Below are positions 52,958 through 60,815 of a stretch of DNA of 64,000 nt, one piece after another. This DNA comes from an uncultured Lachnospiraceae bacterium. Lineage in GTDB: Bacteria; Bacillota; Clostridia; Lachnospirales; Lachnospiraceae. The notes below the pieces were generated by a model. That model saw only the letters and a program-made list of their open reading frames with translations. It ran no database searches and was not told where the DNA came from. The position numbers and the translations under genes are program-made. Positions within the stretch are counted from its first letter, which is position 1, and each line of letters opens with the position of its first letter. Where the stretch lies: NCBI GenBank assembly GCA_934351925.1, contig CAKRJT010000001.1, positions 1-64,000 of the forward strand. Direction: 5' to 3'.

Positions 52958-54448
52958 CTACACTCCGAGTATATTTCTTACGGTATCTTCCATCTTGTCA
53001 CCGTCGCATACTCTGTCATGGAGAACCGGAGCAGTCCTGATATCCTCAATTGCCTGTGGAACAGCTACATTGGCAAGCTTCGACAACTCATCGACAAGCT
53101 CGAAATCCGTCATGCTGTCGTACTTAGCCTTGTCAATTGCGTCCATTACACTTCTTGTAAACTTGAACGGACTGGCTGTAGAAGCGATGACCGTCTTTGT
53201 CTTATCGCCTGTCGCGTCAACGTATTTCTTGTATACGGCTGCTGCCACGGCAGTATGCGTATCGATGACATAGCCCGTGTCCTCGTAGAGCGTCTTTATT
53301 GTGTCCGCAGTCTCCTTCTCGCTCGCATAATTTCCGTAGAAATCCTCAAGCTGTGCCTTCATCTCGTCCGTAATCTCATAACGTCCGTTTTCCTTAAGCT
53401 GTGCCATAAGCGCGCCGTTTTCCTTCGCCGAACCTCCGGCAATACGGTATATAAGTCTCTCGAGGTTGCTTGAGATAAGAATATCCATCGAAGGTGAACT
53501 CGTGAGCTTGAACTCTCTGTTCCTGTCATACACGCCCGTCGAGAAGAAATCATATAAAACCTTATTCTCATTCGAGGCACACACAAGCTTCGCAATAGGA
53601 AGTCCCATATTCTTAGCGTAAAAAGCGGCAAGGATATTTCCAAAGTTTCCTGTCGGAACGACCACATTAATCTTCTCGCCCTGTGCAATCTCCTCATTTG
53701 CAAGAAGCTTGACATAAGAATATACATAATAAACTATCTGAGGAACAAGTCTGCCTATATTGATGGAGTTAGCCGATGAAAACTGGTATCCGGCAGCGTC
53801 AAGCTCCTTAGCGAGCTCCTTATTTCCGAATATATTCTTCACACCCGTCTGTGCATCGTCAAAGTTACCCCTTATTGCAACGACATATGTATTGTCACCT
53901 TTCTGTGTGACCATCTGCTTCTCCTGGATAGGGCTCACGCCGTCCTTAGGATAGAACACGATAATCTTCGTTCCCTTCACTCCTGCAAAACCTGCAAGTG
54001 CAGCTTTACCTGTATCTCCTGATGTCGCAGTGAGAATCACAATATCATTTTTAATATTATTCTTCTTTGCAGATGTTGTCATAAGATGTGGAAGGATTGA
54101 GAGTGCCATATCCTTAAATGCGATAGTGGCTCCATGAAACAGCTCCAGATAGTATGCACCGTCAGCCTTCACAAGAGGTGCAATCTCAGTTGTGTCAAAC
54201 TTAGAGTCATATGCATTTGCAATACAGTTCTTTAACTCCTCCTCAGTAAAATCTGTGAAAAAGAGCTTCATTACTTCATAGGCAACCTCGCCATAGCTCA
54301 TCTTAGCGAGCTCGTCAAAGCCCTTGTCAAGAGCCGGTATGCTCTCCGGAACAAAAAGACCGCCGTCATCGGCAAGACCTTTTAAAATAGCCTTCGAGGC
54401 TGTCACCTTAACACCGTCATCCCTAGTACTTTTATAAAATAATTCCAT
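52958..54448 (-). CDS. thrC: Threonine synthase
   Basis: PLP enzyme that turns O-phosphohomoserine into threonine. The 496-residue protein belongs to the long class of threonine synthases (SRSLDDGGLF-like start: ILKGLADDGGLFVPE), with PLP lysine Lys112 in GATIAFKDMALS and the phosphate loop TATSGDTGKAALAGF. No other threonine gene is adjacent, and I see no T-box leader. AGGACG-type ribosome site before the ATG. Confidence 0.96.
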   Translation of the reverse strand: MELFYKSTRDDGVKVTASKAILKGLADDGGLFVPESIPALDKGFDELAKMSYGEVAYEVMKLFFTDFTEEELKNCIANAYDSKFDTTEIAPLVKADGAYYLELFHGATIAFKDMALSILPHLMTTSAKKNNIKNDIVILTATSGDTGKAALAGFAGVKGTKIIVFYPKDGVSPIQEKQMVTQKGDNTYVVAIRGNFDDAQTGVKNIFGNKELAKELDAAGYQFSSANSINIGRLVPQIVYYVYSYVKLLANEEIAQGEKINVVVPTGNFGNILAAFYAKNMGLPIAKLVCASNENKVLYDFFSTGVYDRNREFKLTSSPSMDILISSNLERLIYRIAGGSAKENGALMAQLKENGRYEITDEMKAQLEDFYGNYASEKETADTIKTLYEDTGYVIDTHTAVAAAVYKKYVDATGDKTKTVIASTASPFKFTRSVMDAIDKAKYDSMTDFELVDELSKLANVAVPQAIEDIRTAPVLHDRVCDGDKMEDTVRNILGV

Positions 54449-54492
54449 AGCGTCCTCCAGCAGATTTTGTAATAATATTATTTAAAACAAAA

Positions 54493-54517
54493 GGCGGTAA
54501 GCCTAATACTTACCGCC
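54493..54517 (-). terminator. Terminator after SleB-type hydrolase gene
   Basis: On the minus strand GGCGGTAAG/CTTACCGCC, 9-bp stem, followed by TTTTGTTTT. Confidence 0.85.
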
Positions 54518-54556
54518 AATTTTATCACACTTTATTTCATTAAACAAGTAAATTCT

Positions 54557-55378
54557 TTAATAATATCCAAAGAAAACATGTCCATTGTACTCAAACAGGC
54601 GTTTAAGGTGAATTGCAAACCAGCTCTCCCCTCCCGCTGAAGCACTTGCCGCAAAGAAAAGTGCCCCTTCGGAATAATCTTCTCCGATTAACGCCCTGTC
54701 AACTGCCTCATAGGATGTATCCGTAAGCTCCACGGAATAATACCTTCCATCCATCACCGGCTGAAACTGTGCTCCGTTTCCCTGAAAAATAACCTCTGTC
54801 ACATTGTCAGGAAAATCCTTTGAAAATACTCTGTTGATAACCACGTTCGCAACCAGAATTTTTGCCTTAATGTCAAGCCCAGTCGCTTCCGCTTCAACAA
54901 TACGCACGAGATTATTGTACTCCTCGTCCGTAACCGTGATAATCGGATTGATGTAATCGGCACTTACAAGCGCCTCCTCCGATACTGTTTCCTTTGCATT
55001 GTCATTCACATCCGCATAAACACACGAGTATTTCAAAATATTTTTCTGAATATCTACGTTCATGGCAGCCGCATTTATAAGCGCGCTTACTGAACTGTGT
55101 ATATCCTGCTCTGTGTCATTAATGAGTGATGTGAATACTGAACTCTCTTCATTGATGTCATCATCCGTCTCCTCGTCCTGCGCGACAGCCTGTCCCGTCC
55201 CGGCATGCGTTGAAACGACATTGTTCTTTCCTCCGCCTCCATAGCATGTTGAATTCAGGCACACAACCGCAATCACGGCTGAGCCGGACGCGATGATTGC
55301 ACATCTTCTGTACATGCTCTTGGTAATGGTCTTAAAGAAACCAAAAACACCATTAAAGAGTGAAAAAATATTCTTCAT
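54557..55378 (-). CDS. Cell-wall hydrolase, SleB family
   Basis: Probable peptidoglycan hydrolase of 273 residues. An N-terminal signal or anchor segment (CAIIASGSAVIAVVCLNS, about 27-45) leads to an acidic linker and a C-terminal Hydrolase_2/SleB domain (EEYNNLVRIVEAEATGLDI, VANVVINRVFSKDFPDNVTEVI, QFQPV). SleB proteins are lytic transglycosylases in spore germination, but cell-wall relatives in growing cells are common. I start at MKNIFSLFN, seven bases after GAGG. A consensus promoter and a WalR-type box lie upstream. Confidence 0.9.
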   Translation of the reverse strand: MKNIFSLFNGVFGFFKTITKSMYRRCAIIASGSAVIAVVCLNSTCYGGGGKNNVVSTHAGTGQAVAQDEETDDDINEESSVFTSLINDTEQDIHSSVSALINAAAMNVDIQKNILKYSCVYADVNDNAKETVSEEALVSADYINPIITVTDEEYNNLVRIVEAEATGLDIKAKILVANVVINRVFSKDFPDNVTEVIFQGNGAQFQPVMDGRYYSVELTDTSYEAVDRALIGEDYSEGALFFAASASAGGESWFAIHLKRLFEYNGHVFFGYY

Positions 55379-55424
55379 CTTTAAACCTCGCATTTCAAAT
55401 CAATGTTTTTTTGTTCTTGTTGCA

Positions 55425-55452
55425 ATTATATTTACGAATCCGATTTTGTCAA
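55425..55452 (-). promoter_or_regulatory. Promoter of SleB-type hydrolase gene
   Basis: On the minus strand TTGACA, 16 bases, TATAAT; start of transcription about 55418, 40 bases before the ATG. Confidence 0.85.
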
Positions 55453-55484
55453 TCAAATCACTTTTTTTTGTGAAAAACGTCTTT

Positions 55485-55501
55485 TGTAACATTTTTGTAA
55501 C
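55485..55501 (+). promoter_or_regulatory. WalR-type box upstream of SleB-type hydrolase gene
   Basis: TGTAAC-ATTTT-TGTAAC, a perfect WalR consensus, inside an exact 11-base tandem repeat (TTTTGTAACAT twice, 55482-55503). It lies 33 bases upstream of the hydrolase -35 box. Wall hydrolase genes are the classic WalR targets. Confidence 0.65.
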
Positions 55502-55503
55502 AT

Positions 55504-55889
55504 TTTTCATTGGCATTATATCCAACTATTTTTCAAAATATACATTATTTTTGTGTAATATAACACTTGAAATTTTCCCATGCTAAAAAGGCAAATGATA
55601 TATTCTCGTCTTTTCTCCGAATTTTTCTTCTAAAAGTGGAGGAAAAGGACCTGATTTTTTGATTTTTCAGGCATTTAAGTGGAGGAAGTTATTGATTTCC
55701 AGAGCAAAAATGATGCATCAGCCCGCGAAAATGTAAACTCTTACATTTTTAGGTTCATACATTAAGCGGCGGGATTGTTTTTTCTTCCAAACTTACAGCA
55801 TCAAAAATGGCTCGCATCTTAGAATTGAAAGGAGTCTTGAAAGAATGTATAATTAAAAATCATATGAAAATACAAAAAAGAGGATTAAA
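55504..55889 (+). other. Long leader of AP2-domain gene with possible attenuator
   Basis: Holds AAGTGGAGGAA twice (55634-55644, 55677-55687). The second is a ribosome site for a 14-residue ORF from TTG at 55692 to TAA at 55736. Its stop lies in a 9-bp hairpin AAAATGTAA/TTACATTTT (55728-55749), nested in CCCGC/GCGGG (55722-55773) and followed by six T (55778-55783). This could be an attenuator; no test of it is possible from one sequence. Confidence 0.35.
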
Positions 55890-56693
55890 ATGTCACTACC
55901 CGGAACATTCAGAGCCCAGAAAAAGGATGGTACAGCATATTACCGTTCATCTGTTACATACAAAAACAAGCATATAAGCCTCGGCAGCTTCCCAACCGAG
56001 AATGAAGCATCAGCGGCTTATCTTGACGCGCTTGACATCGTTGACGCGCAAAAAGGGCACACAATCGACAATTATCACACCCACCACCATGTGCTCACCT
56101 TCGACAAATATGTGATACTTATAAACTTCCGCGACAACGGCATATATATAAAGACACCAATCTACATGATGAAACATTATTTTATATATTTTTTATCGGA
56201 AAACGAGGCCCTGAAATTTGATGTAGACGACCTGTTCTACTACTCGAACCATTCCATAATGAAACGGCAGGGTTATCTATTTGTCGCTGACTACGGCATG
56301 CAGGTCAACATTCTGTCGCGCTACGGCATACGAAGCCACTCCGTAAAGGGACGCGACTACGAATTTATAAACGGCGACGACCATGATTACCGCTACAATA
56401 ATATAAGAGTGATAAACAGATACTACGGGGTCGAGGCAGTAAAAAAGAACGGCCGCATAAGCTACCGTTCCCGCATCCATATAAATGGAAACTATATAAT
56501 AGGAAGATACAGCTCCGAAAATGAAGCCGCCATAGCCTACAACAAGGCTGTGGCAATGCTTCGCAGCCGCGGCTGCACAACCGCATATCCCGAAAACTAT
56601 ATTGAGGGGATATCTGCCATAGAATATGCCAAGCTCTACAACTCGGTAAAGCTTTCAAAGCGCTTCCGTGAATATGTTTCTACTTATTATTAA
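55890..56693 (+). CDS. Protein with two AP2/ERF-like DNA-binding domains
   Basis: A 267-residue protein with an AP2-like module at each end: residues 4-50 (FRAQKKDGTAYYRSSVTY ... HISLGSFPTENEASAAYLDA) and 179-225 (YGVEAVKKNGRISYRSRI ... IIGRYSSENEAAIAYNKA). Between them, about residues 142-178, DYEFINGDDHDYRYNNIRVI resembles the back half of an HNH homing-endonuclease domain but lacks the paired catalytic His residues. I read it as an HNH-AP2 homing-endonuclease relative turned DNA-binding protein. AAGAGGATTAAA precedes the ATG. It overlaps convergent leuD by 14 bases. Confidence 0.78.
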   Translation: MSLPGTFRAQKKDGTAYYRSSVTYKNKHISLGSFPTENEASAAYLDALDIVDAQKGHTIDNYHTHHHVLTFDKYVILINFRDNGIYIKTPIYMMKHYFIYFLSENEALKFDVDDLFYYSNHSIMKRQGYLFVADYGMQVNILSRYGIRSHSVKGRDYEFINGDDHDYRYNNIRVINRYYGVEAVKKNGRISYRSRIHINGNYIIGRYSSENEAAIAYNKAVAMLRSRGCTTAYPENYIEGISAIEYAKLYNSVKLSKRFREYVSTYY

Positions 56694-57165
56694 TGTAATT
56701 CACCAGTCCGCCCGCTGCTATGAGTTTCTGCATGAACTCCGGGAATGCCTGACCCTTGTACTGCTTTCCCTTTGTCACATTGGTGATGATTCCGCTGTCA
56801 AAATCAATCTCAACCTCATCTCCGTCCTCAATGTCTTTGCTGGCCTCGGCGCACTCTATAATAGGAAGTCCGATATTTATGGCGTTGCGGTAAAAAATTC
56901 TTGCGAAGGTCTCGGCGATTACACAGCTCACCCCCGCAGCCTTTATGGCTATAGGTGCATGCTCTCTTGATGAGCCGCAGCCAAAATTCTTGTCTGCCAC
57001 GATGATATCGCCCTTCCTAACCTTATTAACGAAATCCTTGTCGATATCCTCCATGCAGTGGGCTGCAAGCTCCGCAGGATCCGACGAATTCAGATATCTT
57101 GCCGGAATGATTACGTCTGTGTCGACATTGTCTCCATATTTAAAAACTCTTCCTGATGCTTTCAT
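56680..57165 (-). CDS. leuD: 3-isopropylmalate dehydratase small subunit
   Basis: With LeuC it isomerises isopropylmalate in leucine synthesis. The 161-residue swivel-domain subunit, of the archaeal/clostridial short type, has KYGDNVDTDVIIPARYL and GCGSSREHAPIAIKAAG. It follows leuC after 42 bases. TGGAG precedes the ATG, in the tail of an R1 hairpin. Confidence 0.97.
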   Translation of the reverse strand: MKASGRVFKYGDNVDTDVIIPARYLNSSDPAELAAHCMEDIDKDFVNKVRKGDIIVADKNFGCGSSREHAPIAIKAAGVSCVIAETFARIFYRNAINIGLPIIECAEASKDIEDGDEVEIDFDSGIITNVTKGKQYKGQAFPEFMQKLIAAGGLVNYINNK

Positions 57166-57200
57166 GTATTACTCCATTTCTCCGCCCACATGGCGGCTGA
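57166..57200 (-). repeat. R1 leader repeat before leuD
   Basis: On the minus strand, hairpin GCCGCC/GGGCGG, then AGAAATGGAGTAATAC and the leuD ATG. Shorter and less conserved than other R1 copies. Confidence 0.6.
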
Positions 57201-57207
57201 ATAAATT

Positions 57208-58473
57208 TTAAAGTCCAAGCTCAGCCGGCTCGCTTATCTTTCCCGTGACCGCACTTGCCGCAGCCACGGCAGGGCTTGCAAGGTAAACCTCCGACTTTAC
57301 ATGTCCCATACGTCCGACAAAGTTGCGGTTCGTTGTGGATACACAGCGCTCGCCCTCAGCGAGGATACCCATATATCCGCCAAGACATGGTCCGCAGGTA
57401 GGTGTGCTGACAACAGCTCCCGCCTCTATGAAAGTCTTTAAAAGCCCCTCCTCCATCGCCTTCAGATATATTGCCTGTGTCGCAGGAATTATGATAACCC
57501 TGAGCCCCGGCGCCACCTTTCTGCCCTCAAGCACCTCAGCAGCGATACGGAGGTCATCGAGACGTCCGTTAGTGCAGGAACCGATTACAACCTGATCGAT
57601 TTTCACCTCTCCTGCCTCATCGACAGTGTGTGTATTCTCAGGAAGATGAGGGAATGCCACCGTAGGCTTGAGCGTTGAGAGGTCTATGGTGTATGTCTCA
57701 TCGTACACAGCGTCCTCATCCGCCTCATAGATTGTATATTTCTTCGTTGAGTGTTCTCTCATATACGCCTCAGCGATGTCATCCACAGGGAAAATACCAT
57801 TCTTTCCGCCCGCCTCAATCGCCATGTTGGCTATTGTAAATCTGTCGTCCATGGAAAGGTTCTTTATTCCGTCTCCAACAAACTCCATAGACTTATAGAG
57901 CGCACCGTCAACACCGATCATTCCGATAATATGAAGAATTACGTCCTTGCCGCTCACCCACTTAGAAGGCTTTCCCGTAAGAACAAACTTGATTGCGGAA
58001 GGTACCTTAAACCATGCCTTGCCTGTAGCCATGCCTGCTGCCATATCGGTCGAGCCGACACCTGTCGAGAATGCCCCAAGAGCTCCGTATGTACAGGTGT
58101 GTGAGTCAGCGCCGATGACAACATCGCCCGCAACTGTAAGCCCCTTCTCAGGGAGCAGCGCATGCTCAATTCCCATCTGACCAACCTCAAAATAATTAGT
58201 AATCTCATTTCTCTTTGCGAACTCTCTCACGCACTTGCAGTGCTCTGCCGACTTGATATCCTTATTCGGCACAAAATGATCCGGAACAAGAGCTATCTTA
58301 TCCTTATCGAACACTCCGTCGACCTTCATCTTATCCATCTCATGTATGGCAACAGGAGATGTTATATCATTTCCAAGAACCAAATCAAGATCAGCCTCTA
58401 TAAGCTGTCCTGCCTCAACATAAGGAAGTCCTGCATGTGCTGCAAGAATCTTCTGTGTCATCGTCATACCCAT
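57208..58473 (-). CDS. leuC: 3-isopropylmalate dehydratase large subunit
   Basis: Aconitase-type [4Fe-4S] subunit of 421 residues, the short class found in archaea and Clostridia. Cluster-binding Cys are in VIGSCTNGR and TPTCGPCLGG; SHTCTYGALG forms part of the substrate site. I start at MGMTMTQKILA, seven bases after GGAGG; the 35-residue longer frame reads an R1 repeat. The operon leuCD is divergent from a LysR regulator gene. Confidence 0.97.
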   Translation of the reverse strand: MGMTMTQKILAAHAGLPYVEAGQLIEADLDLVLGNDITSPVAIHEMDKMKVDGVFDKDKIALVPDHFVPNKDIKSAEHCKCVREFAKRNEITNYFEVGQMGIEHALLPEKGLTVAGDVVIGADSHTCTYGALGAFSTGVGSTDMAAGMATGKAWFKVPSAIKFVLTGKPSKWVSGKDVILHIIGMIGVDGALYKSMEFVGDGIKNLSMDDRFTIANMAIEAGGKNGIFPVDDIAEAYMREHSTKKYTIYEADEDAVYDETYTIDLSTLKPTVAFPHLPENTHTVDEAGEVKIDQVVIGSCTNGRLDDLRIAAEVLEGRKVAPGLRVIIIPATQAIYLKAMEEGLLKTFIEAGAVVSTPTCGPCLGGYMGILAEGERCVSTTNRNFVGRMGHVKSEVYLASPAVAAASAVTGKISEPAELGL

Positions 58474-58520
58474 AAATATTCCTCCATGCCGCCGCTCGGC
58501 GGCTAAAATAATAATGAAAA
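58474..58520 (-). repeat. R1 leader repeat before leuC
   Basis: On the minus strand: box TTTTTTCATTATTATTTT, hairpin GCCGCC/GGCGGC, ATGGAGGAATATTT, ATG. A separate perfect stem TAGTTCAGC/GCTGAACTA stands at 58539-58558. Confidence 0.8.
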
Positions 58521-58560
58521 AAGTGCTTTGTTTTTCTAATAGTTCAGCCCGCTGAACTAT

Positions 58561-58620
58561 TGTGAAATCGTAATACATCTTAGGCTGTGTCTTTTACTGC
58601 CTTAGATGTATTTTTCACAC
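58561..58620. repeat. R2 palindrome, copy 2
   Basis: TGTGAAATCGTAATACATCT with CTTAGATGTATTTTTCACA at the other end; sister of 44250-44309. It lies in the 451-base leuC-lysR gap, which otherwise holds R1, R4 and the possible LysR operator. Confidence 0.8.
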
Positions 58621-58730
58621 TATTCCTCTTTTCTGTCCCTGTCCCACATTCCACAGCGGTCTTTCAAGGTTACTGATTGTATTATAGCATATTTTATGCT
58701 ATTCTAAAAATACATATTATTTATACATTG

Positions 58731-58799
58731 TATAACTTGAAGTTATAGTATTTAATGTAGTCATATTATTTATTTTTCAATACCGATTCTACATTAAAT
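58731..58799. promoter_or_regulatory. Possible LysR operators between leuC and lysR
   Basis: TATAACTTGAAGTTATA (58731-58747) is a perfect palindrome with the T-N11-A pattern of LysR sites. A second inverted repeat, ATTTAATGTAG (58750-58760) with CTACATTAAAT (58789-58799), is exact over 11 bases. Confidence 0.5.
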
Positions 58800-58841
58800 T
58801 AATTTTAGTACCTTCTAAGGACGGTACATGATTTTTTTTAA

Positions 58842-58924
58842 ACATGCAATCTGTTTCTGAGCGAAAACAAATTGCTTTTGATGTCAGCCTCATCGCTATA
58901 AATCGCTCAGAAATGAGGATTAAC
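58842..58924 (+). repeat. R4 structured leader before lysR
   Basis: ACATGCAATCTG and TTTCTGAGCGAAAACAAATT form a hairpin whose loop CTGAGCGA can pair with TCGCTCAG (58903-58910), just before AAATGAGGATTAAC and the start codon. Compare 20835-20945. Confidence 0.8.
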
Positions 58925-59839
58925 ATGACGAATTCAGGAAATCTGTGGCATACCCCCCTAAATCTCTACAATATATTTCTCACAACAGCACAGACGGGCA
59001 GTCTCTCGGCAGCCTCAAAGCGGCTGTTCATAAGCCAGCCGGCTGTCAGCAAGGCGATTAAACAGCTTGAGGACGAGCTTGGCATAACCCTCTTTTTCAG
59101 AAGCTCAAAGGGTGTAATCCTCACCGACGACGGTGAACTGTTATATTCACACATTCTGTCTGCCTTTAATGAGATTAACGCCGGTGAACTGCTGCTGCGC
59201 TCAAGAAAGGAGCTTGGCATCGGGCGCATACGCTTCGGTGCCAGCAATACCCTGTGCAAATATATCCTGCTGCCTCGACTTCAGAAATATGTTCGGAAAA
59301 ATCCGCACATCAGCATATCCATCAACTGTCAGTCCTCCATTCACACGAGGGCTCTCATCGACAGCCGTGACATAGATATCGGGCTTATAGCCACTCCCGA
59401 CTCACAGAGAGGATTGAAGCTCTACCGTGCCGGCTCAATCCATGATACGTTCGTCGCCTCCCCCGGCTACATAAAAAATCTCCTTCTGCGGGAAAATACC
59501 AACATGCACAATCTTTTTCAAGGTGCCAACCTTATGCTGCTGACAAGGGACAATGTCACAAGAACCTATGTAGATTCCTACCTTAATGACATGCTTCTCT
59601 CCCAGACAACGCTCATGGAAATCGGAAGCATGGACCTGCTAATCGAGTTTGCAAAGACAGGACTCGGCATAGGCTGTGTCATACGCGAATTTGTCAAAAA
59701 CGAGCTGGAATCCGGTGCTCTCATGGAAGTCACGCCACCGGACATTGACATAAAAAAAAGAGAGGTAAGCTACTGTGTCAACTCTAACCTGCCTCTCTCT
59801 GATGCCGCTATGGATTTTTTGGACAACTATGGTCTCTAG
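58925..59839 (+). CDS. LysR-family regulator, probably of leuCD
   Basis: A 304-residue transcription factor: N-terminal winged helix (LNLYNIFLTTAQTGSLSAASK, then SQPAVSKAIKQLEDELG) and a periplasmic-binding-protein-like sensor domain. Being divergent from leuCD, it probably controls them, perhaps sensing isopropylmalate; this is inference from layout. I start at MTNSGNLWHTP behind GAGGATTAAC; the 27-residue longer frame is R4 repeat read as protein. Confidence 0.93.
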   Translation: MTNSGNLWHTPLNLYNIFLTTAQTGSLSAASKRLFISQPAVSKAIKQLEDELGITLFFRSSKGVILTDDGELLYSHILSAFNEINAGELLLRSRKELGIGRIRFGASNTLCKYILLPRLQKYVRKNPHISISINCQSSIHTRALIDSRDIDIGLIATPDSQRGLKLYRAGSIHDTFVASPGYIKNLLLRENTNMHNLFQGANLMLLTRDNVTRTYVDSYLNDMLLSQTTLMEIGSMDLLIEFAKTGLGIGCVIREFVKNELESGALMEVTPPDIDIKKREVSYCVNSNLPLSDAAMDFLDNYGL

Positions 59840-60201
59840 TCCTGTACTTCCTCATCAGGATCCGTCTTATATTTTGGAAACAGCGGAATCCCCTCTGCCC
59901 AGTACTCCACACGCTCAGCGTACCGCTCATTAAGCCACTGCACAGCCTCCTTGCGTCCCTCGGGCGTGAAAGGGAACTGTGCAGTGGTTTTCTTCTGCTT
60001 CGTCTTGTCGTAATTGAACGGTCCCCTCCATATTGTCACATCAAACAATGCGTCATCATTTTTGTGCGGGTCATGATTGAAAACCACATTCTCAAGGGGA
60101 TTTCTCGCCATGCGAAAATGCATTCCGCCACACTCACCTATATATGGACTGCCATACTGAAAAAAATTAAAGCCCAGAATATCCTGCATATCTATTCCCA
60201 T
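59836..60201 (-). CDS. Conserved small protein of unknown function
   Basis: A 121-residue soluble protein, rich in aromatic residues (ILGFNFFQYGSPYIGECGG ... DVTIWRGPFNYDKTKQKK ... RYAERVEYWAEGIPLFPKY). I do not recognise a family. The start MGIDMQDIL follows AGGAGG by seven bases; a longer frame reads the R1 repeat. It is convergent with the LysR gene and overlaps its stop by four bases. Confidence 0.65.
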   Translation of the reverse strand: MGIDMQDILGFNFFQYGSPYIGECGGMHFRMARNPLENVVFNHDPHKNDDALFDVTIWRGPFNYDKTKQKKTTAQFPFTPEGRKEAVQWLNERYAERVEYWAEGIPLFPKYKTDPDEEVQD

Positions 60202-60275
60202 TATTCCGCCTCCTGTAGGACTGTTATTTTCCAATTTATTCTATATTCCGCCGTACTACGGCACAATCAGTAATG
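60202..60275 (-). repeat. R1 leader repeat before small protein gene
   Basis: On the minus strand: box TTTTTCATTACTGATTG, hairpin GTGCCGTA/TACGGCGG with AATATAGAAT, a 25-base spacer, then ACAGGAGGCGGAATA and the ATG. Here the SD is provided after the R1 unit rather than by it. Confidence 0.7.
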
Positions 60276-60417
60276 AAAAATATATTTTAAAACACTATTC
60301 ATCTTTCGTTTAATAAATTCTAAACTGCTGTTGATTTAATTAATTTCCATTTTTTGGTATTTTGTATTAGTAGTTAAATTTTACTTTAACAATAAATAAA
60401 TGTACTGGAGGATTTCT

Positions 60418-60765
60418 ATGAACTGTACGTCCCATGATACCAACCGTATCATAGGTAACAAGATTTACCAACTCAGGCGTTCTATTAACATGACACAGCA
60501 GGAGCTCGCTGACAAAATCGGAATATCTGTCACTTTCTTATCAGAAATCGAGAACGGACGCAAATCAATGTCCGTGGATACCCTGGTTAAGCTATCAAAA
60601 GGTCTTCATGTTTCTCTTGATACCATCGTTTTTGGAAATGATGCCGAAGATGACATGCAGAAAGATGTAATCTCAATGATGTCAACCCTTCCTCTCGAAT
60701 ACAACGAATCTATTCTGTTAATCGCCCGTGAGTTCACACGTCTTAATCGCAGCAAAAAGCAATAG
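60418..60765 (+). CDS. XRE-family transcriptional regulator
   Basis: A 115-residue regulator with a Cro/C1-type helix-turn-helix at about residues 10-65 (IYQLRRSINMTQQELADKIG, SVTFLSEIENGRKSMSVDTL) and a short C-terminal helix that may dimerise. I start at MNCTSHDTN, six bases after GGAGG. It stands alone; its target is unknown. Confidence 0.9.
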   Translation: MNCTSHDTNRIIGNKIYQLRRSINMTQQELADKIGISVTFLSEIENGRKSMSVDTLVKLSKGLHVSLDTIVFGNDAEDDMQKDVISMMSTLPLEYNESILLIAREFTRLNRSKKQ

Positions 60766-60776
60766 AACCAAAAGAC

Positions 60777-60809
60777 ACCCCATCTCACAGGTTAAACTGT
60801 AGATGGGGT
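60777..60809. terminator. Terminator between XRE and GT-C genes
   Basis: ACCCCATCT/AGATGGGGT, 9-bp stem between convergent genes; on the minus strand it is followed by GTCTTTTGG. Confidence 0.65.
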
Positions 60810-60815
60810 ATGCCA

